64,000 nucleotides of DNA from Alphaproteobacteria bacterium (lineage in GTDB: Bacteria; Pseudomonadota; Alphaproteobacteria; JAJUGE01): positions 1-64,000 of the forward strand of contig JAJUGE010000008.1 of NCBI GenBank assembly GCA_029268305.1. The letters are read 5' to 3'. The notes beneath the pieces were generated by a model. That model searched no databases and had not been told where the DNA came from. It saw only the letters and a program-made list of their open reading frames with translations. Of this stretch, positions 26,539 through 35,323 are shown in pieces (the first letter of the stretch is position 1; every line of letters starts with the position of its first letter). The position numbers and the translations under genes were made by a program.

Positions 26539-29500
26539 TCAGTAGTCCCACTGAACCTTGACGCCGATATTGGTATCGCCGCTCTGCCCGACCTTGCTGG
26601 TAACCGAGACGTTCGGCAGAACTTCGATCTCCACGGTCGCAGCGCCGGTTCCCGCCCCTGTTCCCTGTTCCACACCGACGTAGACTTCGTCGGTGACGTA
26701 CTTGCCGGCTTGAACCGCGGCACCGGACCCTTCCTCGCCGCCACCGGTCACGCGTAGAACATCGACCCCGATGAAGCGCCGGCCGATATCGAGCAGACCC
26801 GGTCCGCCGCTGCCGGTCAGTTCCTGGACGGCAGCGGCTAGCTGGATCGCTTCCAGGGCGGTGAGCTGCGCCGAGGTCCGGCCGAACAGGAGGCGCGCCA
26901 GGATCTCGTCCTGGGGGAGCTCCGGCGTGGAGGTCAACTCGATCTTCGGCTCGGAAGCCGTTCCGGTCACCGCCACGACGGCGATGATCGTGCCCGTGTC
27001 AGCCGTCGCTCTGATATCCAGCCCGAGGATGATCTCGCCCCGATTGCCTTGTGAGACATGGATCTTGCTGGGCTCGATCTCGAAGTCCTGGTTCAGCAGC
27101 GACAGCCGCCCGCGGCGCGACGACAGCTCGCCGAGGATCGCCGGTTCGGCGGCGGTCCCCGTGATGCGGAACTCGCCCGACCACTCGGAATCGAGACCGC
27201 GCCCGCGCACGAAGATGCGCTCCGGCATCGAGACGGTGAGGTCGAGCTCGAGCACGCTGGGGCCGGCCTCCGGCGTTTGCAGAGTCTCCTCGGACTGGAC
27301 CGAAACGGTCTGCGGAGAGTTTCCGCCCTGCTCGATCACGTCGAGCGTCACCACGCTCGGGGGCAGCTGGTTCACGAGGCGGATTTCGGCCTCCTCGACC
27401 TTCACCTGTCCCGACAGGCTCGCTCCTGCCTCAGCGCGGGCGAAGGCGAGGTCCGCGTCGATCTTCGCGGTCACGTCGTCCCGCCGCACGGCTATGAAGT
27501 TGTCGATCTCGATCGTGAACTCGGCACCGGGCGACGTTTCGGCGAGGGAAAGCGCGCCGCTTCCCTGCAGTCGGCCACGGGCGCCGTCATTGCCGGAGAG
27601 GCGAGAGAGCACGAGCCGCCTCCCGTCCGCATCGACCCGGACGTCCAGCGACCGAATGATGGTTCCCGCGGTAATGTGCTCATAAGCGCCGCCGGTCAGC
27701 GCGACGAAGCCGGTGAGTTGCGGCTGGGTGATGGTGCCACCGATCCCGAGATCGATTTCGGCCGTTCCCGTGAGCCGCTGGTCGTCTAGTGGCGCGAGCA
27801 GAAAGAGTGGGCCCACCTCTCCGTTCCAGCGGATCGAGCCGTCCAGCGTTCCTCCTTCCGGCACGAAAGGCGTCATCGTGTCCGGGTCGAGGCGGAGAGG
27901 TGTGGCGACGCGGGCGACCATGGGCTGGTCGGAGAACCCGGATGCCGAGAGCTCGGTCTGAAGCCTCCCACCTTGCCAGTCGACCCGAAGATCGCCGTCG
28001 AGAGGGGGTACGTTGGCTGCCGCAGCGGCGCGGATGTCGTCGAAGCGCAGGCGGGCCGTGACGGTGGGGGCCGCGAGGGAACCCGCAACCCGAGCTTCGC
28101 CCGAGACCGTGCCTTCCACGTCCTGCCCAGGTGCGAACAGTCTGACGAGCGAAAGCGGCAGCCGATTCACATTGGCGGACCCGGCAAAGCGGTCCGGCCC
28201 CAGGGCCGCGTCGACGGCGAGGCTGCCGCCGGCGACCCTCAGGTCCAAATCGGAAACCTCCACTTCGCCGGGGCGCCAGGCGAGCCTCGCGGGCGAGGCC
28301 AGGGTGATGCGCTCTTCGCGGGCGGTCGCGTCGAGCCGCTGCAGCGCCAGCGAGTAGCCGGCATCGGCGGCAGCGGCGTTGCCAGCCAGCGACACCGTGA
28401 ACGGCGCGACGGATTCGCCTTCCGCCTCGACCCTGATCTCCGCGTTCGCGAGACTGCCCGATACGTCGACCGCGAGGGAGGCAACCTCCGTTCCACCGGC
28501 GGCGATACCGGCCGCCTTCAGCGAGATCGTACCGCGCGGGGGGCTTTCCAGCACCATGCGCGCGTCCGCTTCGGCGCGTGCCAGTGTCGATCCGTCGTTG
28601 CCGTCGGCCGCTCGGAGGGCGACGTCCCGAAGGTCGACGGTCGCAGCCAGCGCCTGGTTGGCTCCTTCGGCCGACAATCTCAGATCGAGACGCCCGCCGC
28701 CGCGTCCGTCGAGCCCGGCGAAGGCGAGCAGCGGCCCGAGTTGCTCGAGATCGCCGGAAAGCCTGCCGGTGACGGGAGCGCCATTGAGAGGAGCCGAAAG
28801 CGCGCCGGAGATCGTGGAACCAGCCACGGTCAGGCGTAGCGGATCGAGCTGCAGGACTTCCTCCCGGGTGGCGAAAGAGGTCGCGAGGCGAACGGCGCCG
28901 GCCGGAGGCGATGCGGAGACTTCCACCCGGCCATTGGGTGCGGAAACAGCGGACTCCACCTGCGCCTCTGCCCGGACCGTACCGAGCTGCTGCCCCGATA
29001 CCGCAGCTCGGGCGATTGCCAATGTTGCGGTGACGGCTGGGTCGCTCACGGACCCCCCGAGGGTTCCGGTGAGGCTCAGATCACCGCTCGCGGCCATCCC
29101 GAGCGCCTGTGCGACGGGCGCCAGGTCAGGCACTGCGAGCCGGTATGCACCGTCCAGCGTCGAATTGTCCGCCGGCACCGTCGCGGAGGCCGTGAGCTCG
29201 CCGGCGGCGGCGTTGATTTCGAGCTCGGCGCGCTTCGCCCCTTCGGTATCGGTCGATACGACCCCGCGCAGTCGAGTGCGGTCACCGAGAATTGCCGCCA
29301 GAGGAAGCCCCTCGGCCTGCACGTCGCGCAGTTCGCCCTCTACGTTCGCCTGCACGGTAGCCATCTGCTCGGTGGTCGAAAAATCGGCCGCGACGTTCGC
29401 CGACCCGGTGATCGGTGCGCCCAGCAACGGCGCGAGTGGTGCCAGGCTCTCGGCGACCAGGCGCAGCGATCCGTCGATCGAGAGCGTGTTAAGATCGGCG

Positions 29501-30936
29501 GCGCCCGATCCACTGGCGGTGACCGAAGGTGTGCTCACCTCGGCCGAAGTCAGGGTTGCGGTCTGTTGCTCCATGTCGAGGGCGCCGGCTGCCGTGATCG
29601 TCAGTGGAGCGGCGAGTTCGCCCGGCGGGAGCGCGTCGGCCTCGATCTCGGCTATCCGTGCCGCCAACTCGAAGCTCGTCCGGAGCGGCCCCTGATCGAT
29701 TGGAGCGGATGGCTGGAGTCGGAGATTCAGACCCAGGTCCCGCAGCGTCCCCTGATCGAGGGCGACGCTCTCGGCCCGCGCTTCCAGATCGATCGACGGC
29801 TGGAGGAGTGGCCCCGTGAATTCGGCGCGGAGGTTCGCCCCCTGGACCGTGGCCGGGGCCGTGAGGACGCTGAGTGCCGCCCCGTCGGTGACTACCACCT
29901 CGGCATCCCCGGTGACGCTTCCAGCCTCGAGATCCAGATCGGCCGAAAGTCTGGAATCGAGCGCCGAGGTCTTCACCGATAGCGTGTCGATCCTAACCGA
30001 GCTCTCACCCGTGGTGCGGCCTTCGAAGACCAGCTCCACACCATCCTGCATCAGCGGCTCGATCGCCGCCGGCGTGAAGCCGGGAGCGCGAAGCGTCGAG
30101 GCGATTCGCAGTTCCATCTGACCTTCGACCCTGCGGATGGCCACGTCGGCAGCGACTTCGGCCTGGTCTCCGATCGATCCTTCCAGCCGCCCGGCCCAAT
30201 CGGCCAGCGGTCCTTCGCCGGTGAACTCGAGGGCCAGGGGCGGCGGCGGGTCGAGCCCCAGAGTTCCGGAAATCAGCCCCCCCGCCTGTTCGGTGGCTTG
30301 TGCGTCGACAGCGAGAAGGTCGGTCTCGGGATCGTAGGTGGCATCGAGGGCGATGCGACTTTCCGCCTGATCGGTCCGAACGACGGTAACCTTGGCGACC
30401 GTCCGCCCGCTCTCCACGATCCGGGCTTCTCCTTCCGCGCGAAGCGTGGCGGCCTGGCCCGCCACCGCTTCCTCCAGCGTCACGGTGGCGAGAAACTTCT
30501 GAACGTCGACCTCGACGGGCAATGTCGGCCAACTGAATGGCTCGGAGGGCGTCGGGTCGGGCTCACCTGGCACCGGTGGGCGGATCACTCTCACCCCGTC
30601 GGCCTGCAACAGCTCGACGCTGAACTCCCGTGAAAGCAGGCGCAGCGGGTTCCAATCGAGCATGGCGCGGTCGACGGTCAGCCAAATGCCTTCCCGGTCG
30701 GCCACAGACACGCCGTTGAGCACGATGGTGCCGGGCAACGGACCTTCGAGACGACTCAGAGAGACCTCGGTCTCGCCGGGCACCGAAATCTGCTCGACGA
30801 TCGTATCCGCGAGCCACTGACGGCCGGTTTCGGTGCCGCCGATCAGCACGACCGCCACCGCGAGAAGCACGACGACGCCGAGGAGCCCGGCACCGATCCA
30901 GGCCAGAAAACGTAGGATGCGGCGGGTCAGCGCCAT
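26539..30936 (-). CDS. tamB: TamB-like inner-membrane/periplasmic protein
   Basis: 1465 residues. An N-terminal membrane anchor (LRFLAWIGAGLLGVVVLLAV) is followed by over 1000 residues of repeating beta-strands of the bridge-like AsmA/TamB type and a C-terminal DUF490/TamB domain (about 1100-1465, with GRLSLLNQDFEIEPSKIHVS and ILARLLFGRTSAQLTALEA). TamB spans the periplasm and works with TamA in outer-membrane protein insertion and/or phospholipid transport. The start lies 1 nt after the TamA stop, so the two genes are coupled. The call is secure. Confidence 0.95.
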   Translation of the reverse strand: MALTRRILRFLAWIGAGLLGVVVLLAVAVVLIGGTETGRQWLADTIVEQISVPGETEVSLSRLEGPLPGTIVLNGVSVADREGIWLTVDRAMLDWNPLRLLSREFSVELLQADGVRVIRPPVPGEPDPTPSEPFSWPTLPVEVDVQKFLATVTLEEAVAGQAATLRAEGEARIVESGRTVAKVTVVRTDQAESRIALDATYDPETDLLAVDAQATEQAGGLISGTLGLDPPPPLALEFTGEGPLADWAGRLEGSIGDQAEVAADVAIRRVEGQMELRIASTLRAPGFTPAAIEPLMQDGVELVFEGRTTGESSVRIDTLSVKTSALDSRLSADLDLEAGSVTGDAEVVVTDGAALSVLTAPATVQGANLRAEFTGPLLQPSIDLEARAESVALDQGTLRDLGLNLRLQPSAPIDQGPLRTSFELAARIAEIEADALPPGELAAPLTITAAGALDMEQQTATLTSAEVSTPSVTASGSGAADLNTLSIDGSLRLVAESLAPLAPLLGAPITGSANVAADFSTTEQMATVQANVEGELRDVQAEGLPLAAILGDRTRLRGVVSTDTEGAKRAELEINAAAGELTASATVPADNSTLDGAYRLAVPDLAPVAQALGMAASGDLSLTGTLGGSVSDPAVTATLAIARAAVSGQQLGTVRAEAQVESAVSAPNGRVEVSASPPAGAVRLATSFATREEVLQLDPLRLTVAGSTISGALSAPLNGAPVTGRLSGDLEQLGPLLAFAGLDGRGGGRLDLRLSAEGANQALAATVDLRDVALRAADGNDGSTLARAEADARMVLESPPRGTISLKAAGIAAGGTEVASLAVDVSGSLANAEIRVEAEGESVAPFTVSLAGNAAAADAGYSLALQRLDATAREERITLASPARLAWRPGEVEVSDLDLRVAGGSLAVDAALGPDRFAGSANVNRLPLSLVRLFAPGQDVEGTVSGEARVAGSLAAPTVTARLRFDDIRAAAAANVPPLDGDLRVDWQGGRLQTELSASGFSDQPMVARVATPLRLDPDTMTPFVPEGGTLDGSIRWNGEVGPLFLLAPLDDQRLTGTAEIDLGIGGTITQPQLTGFVALTGGAYEHITAGTIIRSLDVRVDADGRRLVLSRLSGNDGARGRLQGSGALSLAETSPGAEFTIEIDNFIAVRRDDVTAKIDADLAFARAEAGASLSGQVKVEEAEIRLVNQLPPSVVTLDVIEQGGNSPQTVSVQSEETLQTPEAGPSVLELDLTVSMPERIFVRGRGLDSEWSGEFRITGTAAEPAILGELSSRRGRLSLLNQDFEIEPSKIHVSQGNRGEIILGLDIRATADTGTIIAVVAVTGTASEPKIELTSTPELPQDEILARLLFGRTSAQLTALEAIQLAAAVQELTGSGGPGLLDIGRRFIGVDVLRVTGGGEEGSGAAVQAGKYVTDEVYVGVEQGTGAGTGAATVEIEVLPNVSVTSKVGQSGDTNIGVKVQWDY

Positions 30937-30937
30937 G

Positions 30938-32785
30938 TCAGAATGCCTGCCCGAGGCTGACGTAGAACTGGAAGAAGTCGTCGCTGTCGCGGCCGTTGAT
31001 CGGGAAGGCTACGTCGAGGCGGAAGGGGCCGAAGCCGGTGTAGTAGCGCGCCCCTATGCCCGCGGCCCACAGAAGGTCGAAATCGTCGGGAAACTCGCTG
31101 TCGTAGACCATTCCGCCGTCGATGAACGGCACGATGCCGATCGTTTCGGTGATCTTGATCCGCATCTCCGCTCCGACCTCCAGGAGTGAAATTCCCCCCA
31201 CCGGGTCGTCGTCGTCGTCGAGCGGACCGACCTTCTGAAACTCGTAGCCTCGAACCGAGCCGCCGCCGCCCGCGTAGAAGCGCATGTTGGCGGGAATGTC
31301 CTCGCTGTCCTCGCCATAAAGTGTCCCGACCCGCGCCCGGCCGGCGAGGACGTAGCGGCTCTCGTCGTCCAGCGAATAGTAGGCCGACCCGCCCGCAGTC
31401 GCCGACACGAAGGTCAGCTCGCGATCGAGGGTGCCGTAATAGGGCGTGAGGGTGAAGGCGAGCCGCGACCCCCGGGTCGGATCGAGAATGCTGTCGGTGT
31501 CGTCGCGGGTAGCCGTAAGCGGGAGACCGAACAGCAGCGTCGTGGTCTCTTCGCCATCCTCCTTGATGACCGAGTATTGCGTGGAAACGCCGCCCGAAAC
31601 CCGCCAGTGCTCGAACAGGCTGCGTTCGAGGACCACCGAGCCTAGGCCCGACAACTCGTCGAACGCGTCGGTCGTGCGCCTGAGCCCGGCGAGATCGACG
31701 ACCAGATCCTGATCCAATGTGCCGAAATGCGGCTTGCGGAAATTCATCGTCAGGCCCTGCTCTATCTCGGCGGCGGTGCCCGTGATGCGGAAGGTCTCGT
31801 TCTCATGCAGCAGGTTGCGGTGCTCCCAGAACACCTCACCGCGGGCTCCCTCGGTGCTGGAGTAGCTGGCGCTGCCGCCTATGGAGCGGTGCGGCCGCTC
31901 CAGGACCCGCACCGTCAGCGGGACGTTGCCGTCGGCATTGACGGAGTCCGCCGTCTGGATCTGCGCGCTCTCGAATAGCCCCGTATCGGCGAGCCGCCGG
32001 CGCGCTTCGTCGACGGTGCCCTGATCGAAGCGCGCTCCCGGCTCGAGCGGCACCAGGCGCCGGATGTAGTTTTCGCTGACGTCCTCGGCCCCGGCGACCT
32101 CGATCGGCCCGTAGCCGGCGAGTGGCCCCTGGTCGACGGTGAGCGTCACCATCATCGACGCCTCGTCGTGATCGACCACGGTTTTCCGATCCTCTACCTC
32201 GGCCAGCGGATAGCCCAGCTCCTGCAGTCTTCGGACGAGCAGGCTCTCGGCGTTCACGATCGGTTCCGCGCGCGCACGCTGGCCAAGCTCCAGATTCAGG
32301 GCACCGAGGTCGCATTCCGGGCACGGCTCATCCCCGGGAGCGGTGTAGACGATGTCGTACGCCGCGAGGCGGTAGGCTCGTCCGGTGTCGATGTTGAAAT
32401 CCACTTCCACCGGCTCCGCCTCTCGGTCGATCTCGTACTCGACGGTTCCGGCGTAATACCCTTCGGAGCGAAGCACCTTTTGAAAGGTCTCACGGTCGCG
32501 TTCTACGCGCCTCTCCAGGCGGGCCAAGGTCTGCGGCGGATTGTCTTGCAGGCGCAGAAGCTCGGACGAGGCCTCGATCAGCCCCGCGAGATCCGTATCT
32601 CCGTCGACGTCGAGATCGACCTCATAAGCTATACCCGGGGCATCGTCCGCTGAGAGCGTCGATTCGGGCAAATCGCTTTCGTCGGAATCGCCGAACAGGG
32701 TGCCGCACGCGGATAGGGAAAGAGCAAGGAACAATGCGATCGCGCAAGCGCGCGGCTTCCGCCCGATCCGCACCTCACCGGGCAT
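30938..32785 (-). CDS. tamA: TamA-like Omp85 protein with a lipoprotein-type signal
   Basis: 615 residues from the ATG at 32785; an earlier in-frame ATG at 33064 would add 93 residues with no signal character. The N-terminus has a charged start, a hydrophobic core and a lipobox (LSAC, Cys at residue 27), which is unusual for an alphaproteobacterial Omp85 protein. POTRA-like domains occupy about 50-300 (ETFQKVLRSEGYYAGTVEYE marks the first). The 16-strand barrel follows, with the VRGY motif at about 511-514 and a C-terminal Phe. It inserts or tethers outer-membrane proteins with TamB, encoded directly downstream. A TTGACA box at 32903-32908 (minus strand) may be its -35 element. Confidence 0.92.
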   Translation of the reverse strand: MPGEVRIGRKPRACAIALFLALSLSACGTLFGDSDESDLPESTLSADDAPGIAYEVDLDVDGDTDLAGLIEASSELLRLQDNPPQTLARLERRVERDRETFQKVLRSEGYYAGTVEYEIDREAEPVEVDFNIDTGRAYRLAAYDIVYTAPGDEPCPECDLGALNLELGQRARAEPIVNAESLLVRRLQELGYPLAEVEDRKTVVDHDEASMMVTLTVDQGPLAGYGPIEVAGAEDVSENYIRRLVPLEPGARFDQGTVDEARRRLADTGLFESAQIQTADSVNADGNVPLTVRVLERPHRSIGGSASYSSTEGARGEVFWEHRNLLHENETFRITGTAAEIEQGLTMNFRKPHFGTLDQDLVVDLAGLRRTTDAFDELSGLGSVVLERSLFEHWRVSGGVSTQYSVIKEDGEETTTLLFGLPLTATRDDTDSILDPTRGSRLAFTLTPYYGTLDRELTFVSATAGGSAYYSLDDESRYVLAGRARVGTLYGEDSEDIPANMRFYAGGGGSVRGYEFQKVGPLDDDDDPVGGISLLEVGAEMRIKITETIGIVPFIDGGMVYDSEFPDDFDLLWAAGIGARYYTGFGPFRLDVAFPINGRDSDDFFQFYVSLGQAF

Positions 32786-33162
32786 GTCGGCCGGCGACCC
32801 ATTCAGGAGACGATCCGATTGCGAGAGTGGGCAAGGTCCGGAACTCCAGAGATCTCGAGCCGGTCTATCCGATCGGCGCAAAAGCATTAAGCATACGACA
32901 GTGTCAATATCACGGTTCCACAATGACATGTCAGACGCAGCACGTTCGACGAAGGTTGCTGCCGCCGTCCGTGATCCGCGAAATTGCCAGGTGGCGGCGA
33001 CCCCTCCGCCGTCCGTGATCGTTACTTTTCTGTCGGCCTCGCGATACAGAGAAGCGTGGCGCAAAGCGACGACGGACCCTTATCGCCGCCGAGCTACGAT
33101 GGTAGCCCGGCGACGATCTGGAGCTGGGCCGTATCCGATCCGGAGGGAACGGCCCTCAAGGT
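32786..33162. promoter_or_regulatory. intergenic region between tamA and the LLM gene
   Basis: 377 bases with no convincing gene; the open frame upstream of tamA has no coding character. It should carry the tamA promoter (TTGACA on the minus strand at 32908-32903) and the end of the LLM transcript. A 5-bp hairpin GAGGG/CCCTC (33143-33157) lies 6 nt past the LLM stop and is a weak terminator candidate. Confidence 0.35.
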
Positions 33163-34209
33163 TCAGTTATGCGGCGCGAAGCCCCGGAAAGGTGAGGGGA
33201 TCTTGCGGATGTCCTGCACGATCTCGCGCTGCAGCCCGGCAGGCGCGTCGTCCGGGAAGTTGAGCCGGATAGCGTCGGCGGCATTGCCGTAACGCTGCTC
33301 GATCTCGCCGGCGATCTCGTCGTAGGTGCCGATGGCCGCGAACAGGCGGACGACGTCGTCGGACACCTCTCCGGCGATCTCGTTCCACTTGCCGTCCTTC
33401 ACCATGTGGTGGAGCTTCATGCCGAGGTCTTCGAGGCCATGTTGGGCGAAGACCGGATGGTAGGTCCGGGTCGAGCCGTAGAAGGCGACGCGATAGCGGG
33501 CCCAGTCCATCATCTTGCGGACCTCTTCCTCATCCTTGCCGGTCGCGATGAACCCGCCGCCGGAGATCTCGATGTTCTCTCGCTTGCGTCCAGCCTTCTC
33601 CAGCCCTTCGTTGATGCGCGCGAGGCAGACGTTCTCCATATATTTGCGCGTGCAGAAGCCGTGCAGCCGCACGCCATCGGCGATGCGACCCGCCATACGC
33701 AGCATGTCCGGCCCGACCGCGGCAAGCGTGACCGGCACCATCGGCAGGCCGGTCGGTTTCGGCGAGAACTCCGGCGTCATCAAACTGAGATTGTAGTGCT
33801 CACCTTCGAATGAGAGCTTCTCACCCGTCTCCCACGACCGCCAGACGGCACGCATCGCCTGGACATACTCTCGCAGACGCGGCACCGGCGAAGTCCACGG
33901 CACGCTGAAGCGACGCTCGTTGTGACCCTTCACCTGCGTGCCGAGGCCGAGCTCGAAGCGGCCACCGGAGTTCGCCTGAAGGTCCCAGGCCATGTAGGCG
34001 GTGATGGTCGGGCTGCGCGGAAAGGCGAGGGCGATCGAGGTCACCAGCCGCGCATTCTCGGTGGCGTTCGCTGCCAGTGCCAATGGCATGAAGGGGTCGT
34101 GCGCGAGCTCGGAAGTCGAGACGCCATCGAAACCGACGGCCTCTGCCTGCCGCGCCGCGTCGGGCACCTTCTTCCAATCTTCCGCGGGCAGGGAGGTGAT
34201 TACGCGCAT
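33163..34209 (-). CDS. LLM-class flavin/F420-dependent oxidoreductase
   Basis: 348 residues from the ATG at 34209 (GGAGAGAAA ribosome site); the open frame reaches 34521 but the extra part overlaps the divergent gene's leader. Bacterial luciferase-like features: DAARQAEAVGFDGVSTSELAHDP, ATENARLVTSIALAFPRSP, NSGGRFELGLGTQVKGH, and AVGPDMLRMAGRIADGVRLHG. Annotated relatives are often called F420-dependent (TIGR03617-like), but FMN is equally possible and F420 use cannot be read from sequence. It could oxidise alcohols or act as a monooxygenase. The divergent VOC-protein gene may be functionally linked. Confidence 0.88.
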   Translation of the reverse strand: MRVITSLPAEDWKKVPDAARQAEAVGFDGVSTSELAHDPFMPLALAANATENARLVTSIALAFPRSPTITAYMAWDLQANSGGRFELGLGTQVKGHNERRFSVPWTSPVPRLREYVQAMRAVWRSWETGEKLSFEGEHYNLSLMTPEFSPKPTGLPMVPVTLAAVGPDMLRMAGRIADGVRLHGFCTRKYMENVCLARINEGLEKAGRKRENIEISGGGFIATGKDEEEVRKMMDWARYRVAFYGSTRTYHPVFAQHGLEDLGMKLHHMVKDGKWNEIAGEVSDDVVRLFAAIGTYDEIAGEIEQRYGNAADAIRLNFPDDAPAGLQREIVQDIRKIPSPFRGFAPHN

Positions 34210-34420
34210 GACCGTTTCTCTCCGGGGCTGTTGTGATCGGCTGCTGTTGGATGCGCCAGACAGTGCCTCAAGCAATTCGGAGCGGCAAGCGGGTGCGGCG
34301 TGCCCGAAGCCGGGTGCGCCCGTTCCCTTTCCTGCGATGAGCCCTAACCTAGTTCCGGCGGCGGGTCGCTCCGGCAATCCGAACTCCGCCCGAGCCGGCG
34401 GCACCGGAGGAGAAGCTCGA

Positions 34421-35305
34421 ATGTCCCACCCCCACGAAGGTGCCTTGGGATCGGCTGGCGACTTCGATCTCGCCAGCACACCTCTCCGGATCGGAACCGT
34501 CACGCTGAACGTGCGGGACATCGATCATGTGAGCCGCTTCTACCAGGAGGTGGTGGGCGTCCGCCTGCTGGGCTCCGACACTAGCGCCGCCTCTCTGGGC
34601 GCGGGGGCCACTCCGCTTCTCGAGCTCCGGGGCGATCCCGATCTCCGGCCGGGCGACCCGCATGCGGCCGGTCTGTTCCATACGGCGTTTCTGCTCCCCT
34701 CCCGGGCCGATCTGGCTCGCTGGGCGAGCCATGCCGCCGAAAACAGAGTACCGCTTACCGGGGCGGCCGATCACGCCGTGAGCGAGGCCCTCTATCTTTC
34801 CGATCCGGAAGGGAACGGCATCGAGATTTACGCCGATCGGCCGAGCCGTGATTGGGAATATCGCGACGGCATGGTCGTGATGGTGAACGATCCGCTGGAT
34901 TTTGCCGGCCTTCTCGCCACAGCGGGCGGCGAAGTGTGGGACGTAGTGCCAGACGAGACCGTTGTCGGGCACGTTCACCTGCAGGTCGGCGAGATCGCGG
35001 CGGCAGAGGCCTTCTACGGTGGTGTGCTGGGCTTCCGCACGACCTGTCGCTATCGCAGAGCGAGCTTCTTCGGCGCAGGCGGCTATTACCATCAGCTGGC
35101 GACGAACGTCTGGCACAGCAGCGGCGCCGGGACACGCGACGACAGGACAGCCGGACTCGCCGGCTTCGAAATTCTGGCCGACGGCGATGCGCTAGGCACT
35201 GCGCGCGACCGGGCGCGTTCGGCCGGTACAAGGCTGGCGGAAGCACCGGATGGACTTACGGTCTTCGATCCATGGTCGATACCGGTGACCCTCCGTGCGA
35301 CCTGA
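34421..35305 (+). CDS. two-domain VOC (glyoxalase/CatE-like) protein
   Basis: 294 residues from the ATG at 34421 (GGAGGAGAAG ribosome site). It has two VOC modules: the first at about 25-150 (LNVRDIDHVSRFYQEVVGVRLL and LYLSDPEGNGIEIYADRP), the second at about 180-290 (VVGHVHLQVGEIAAAEAFYGG and YYHQLATNVWHS). The pattern of His and Glu ligands resembles CatE-type catechol-2,3-dioxygenases of Bacillus. It may cleave a catechol ring or act in thiol-dependent detoxification. It is convergent with the HyuAB gene, 18 nt apart. Confidence 0.88.
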   Translation: MSHPHEGALGSAGDFDLASTPLRIGTVTLNVRDIDHVSRFYQEVVGVRLLGSDTSAASLGAGATPLLELRGDPDLRPGDPHAAGLFHTAFLLPSRADLARWASHAAENRVPLTGAADHAVSEALYLSDPEGNGIEIYADRPSRDWEYRDGMVVMVNDPLDFAGLLATAGGEVWDVVPDETVVGHVHLQVGEIAAAEAFYGGVLGFRTTCRYRRASFFGAGGYYHQLATNVWHSSGAGTRDDRTAGLAGFEILADGDALGTARDRARSAGTRLAEAPDGLTVFDPWSIPVTLRAT

Positions 35306-35323
35306 ACCGGCCGAGGTCGAGCC

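Noticed and set aside
32786-33064. 93-residue N-terminal extension of TamA
   Set aside because: It lacks signal or domain character and would bury the lipoprotein-type signal sequence.
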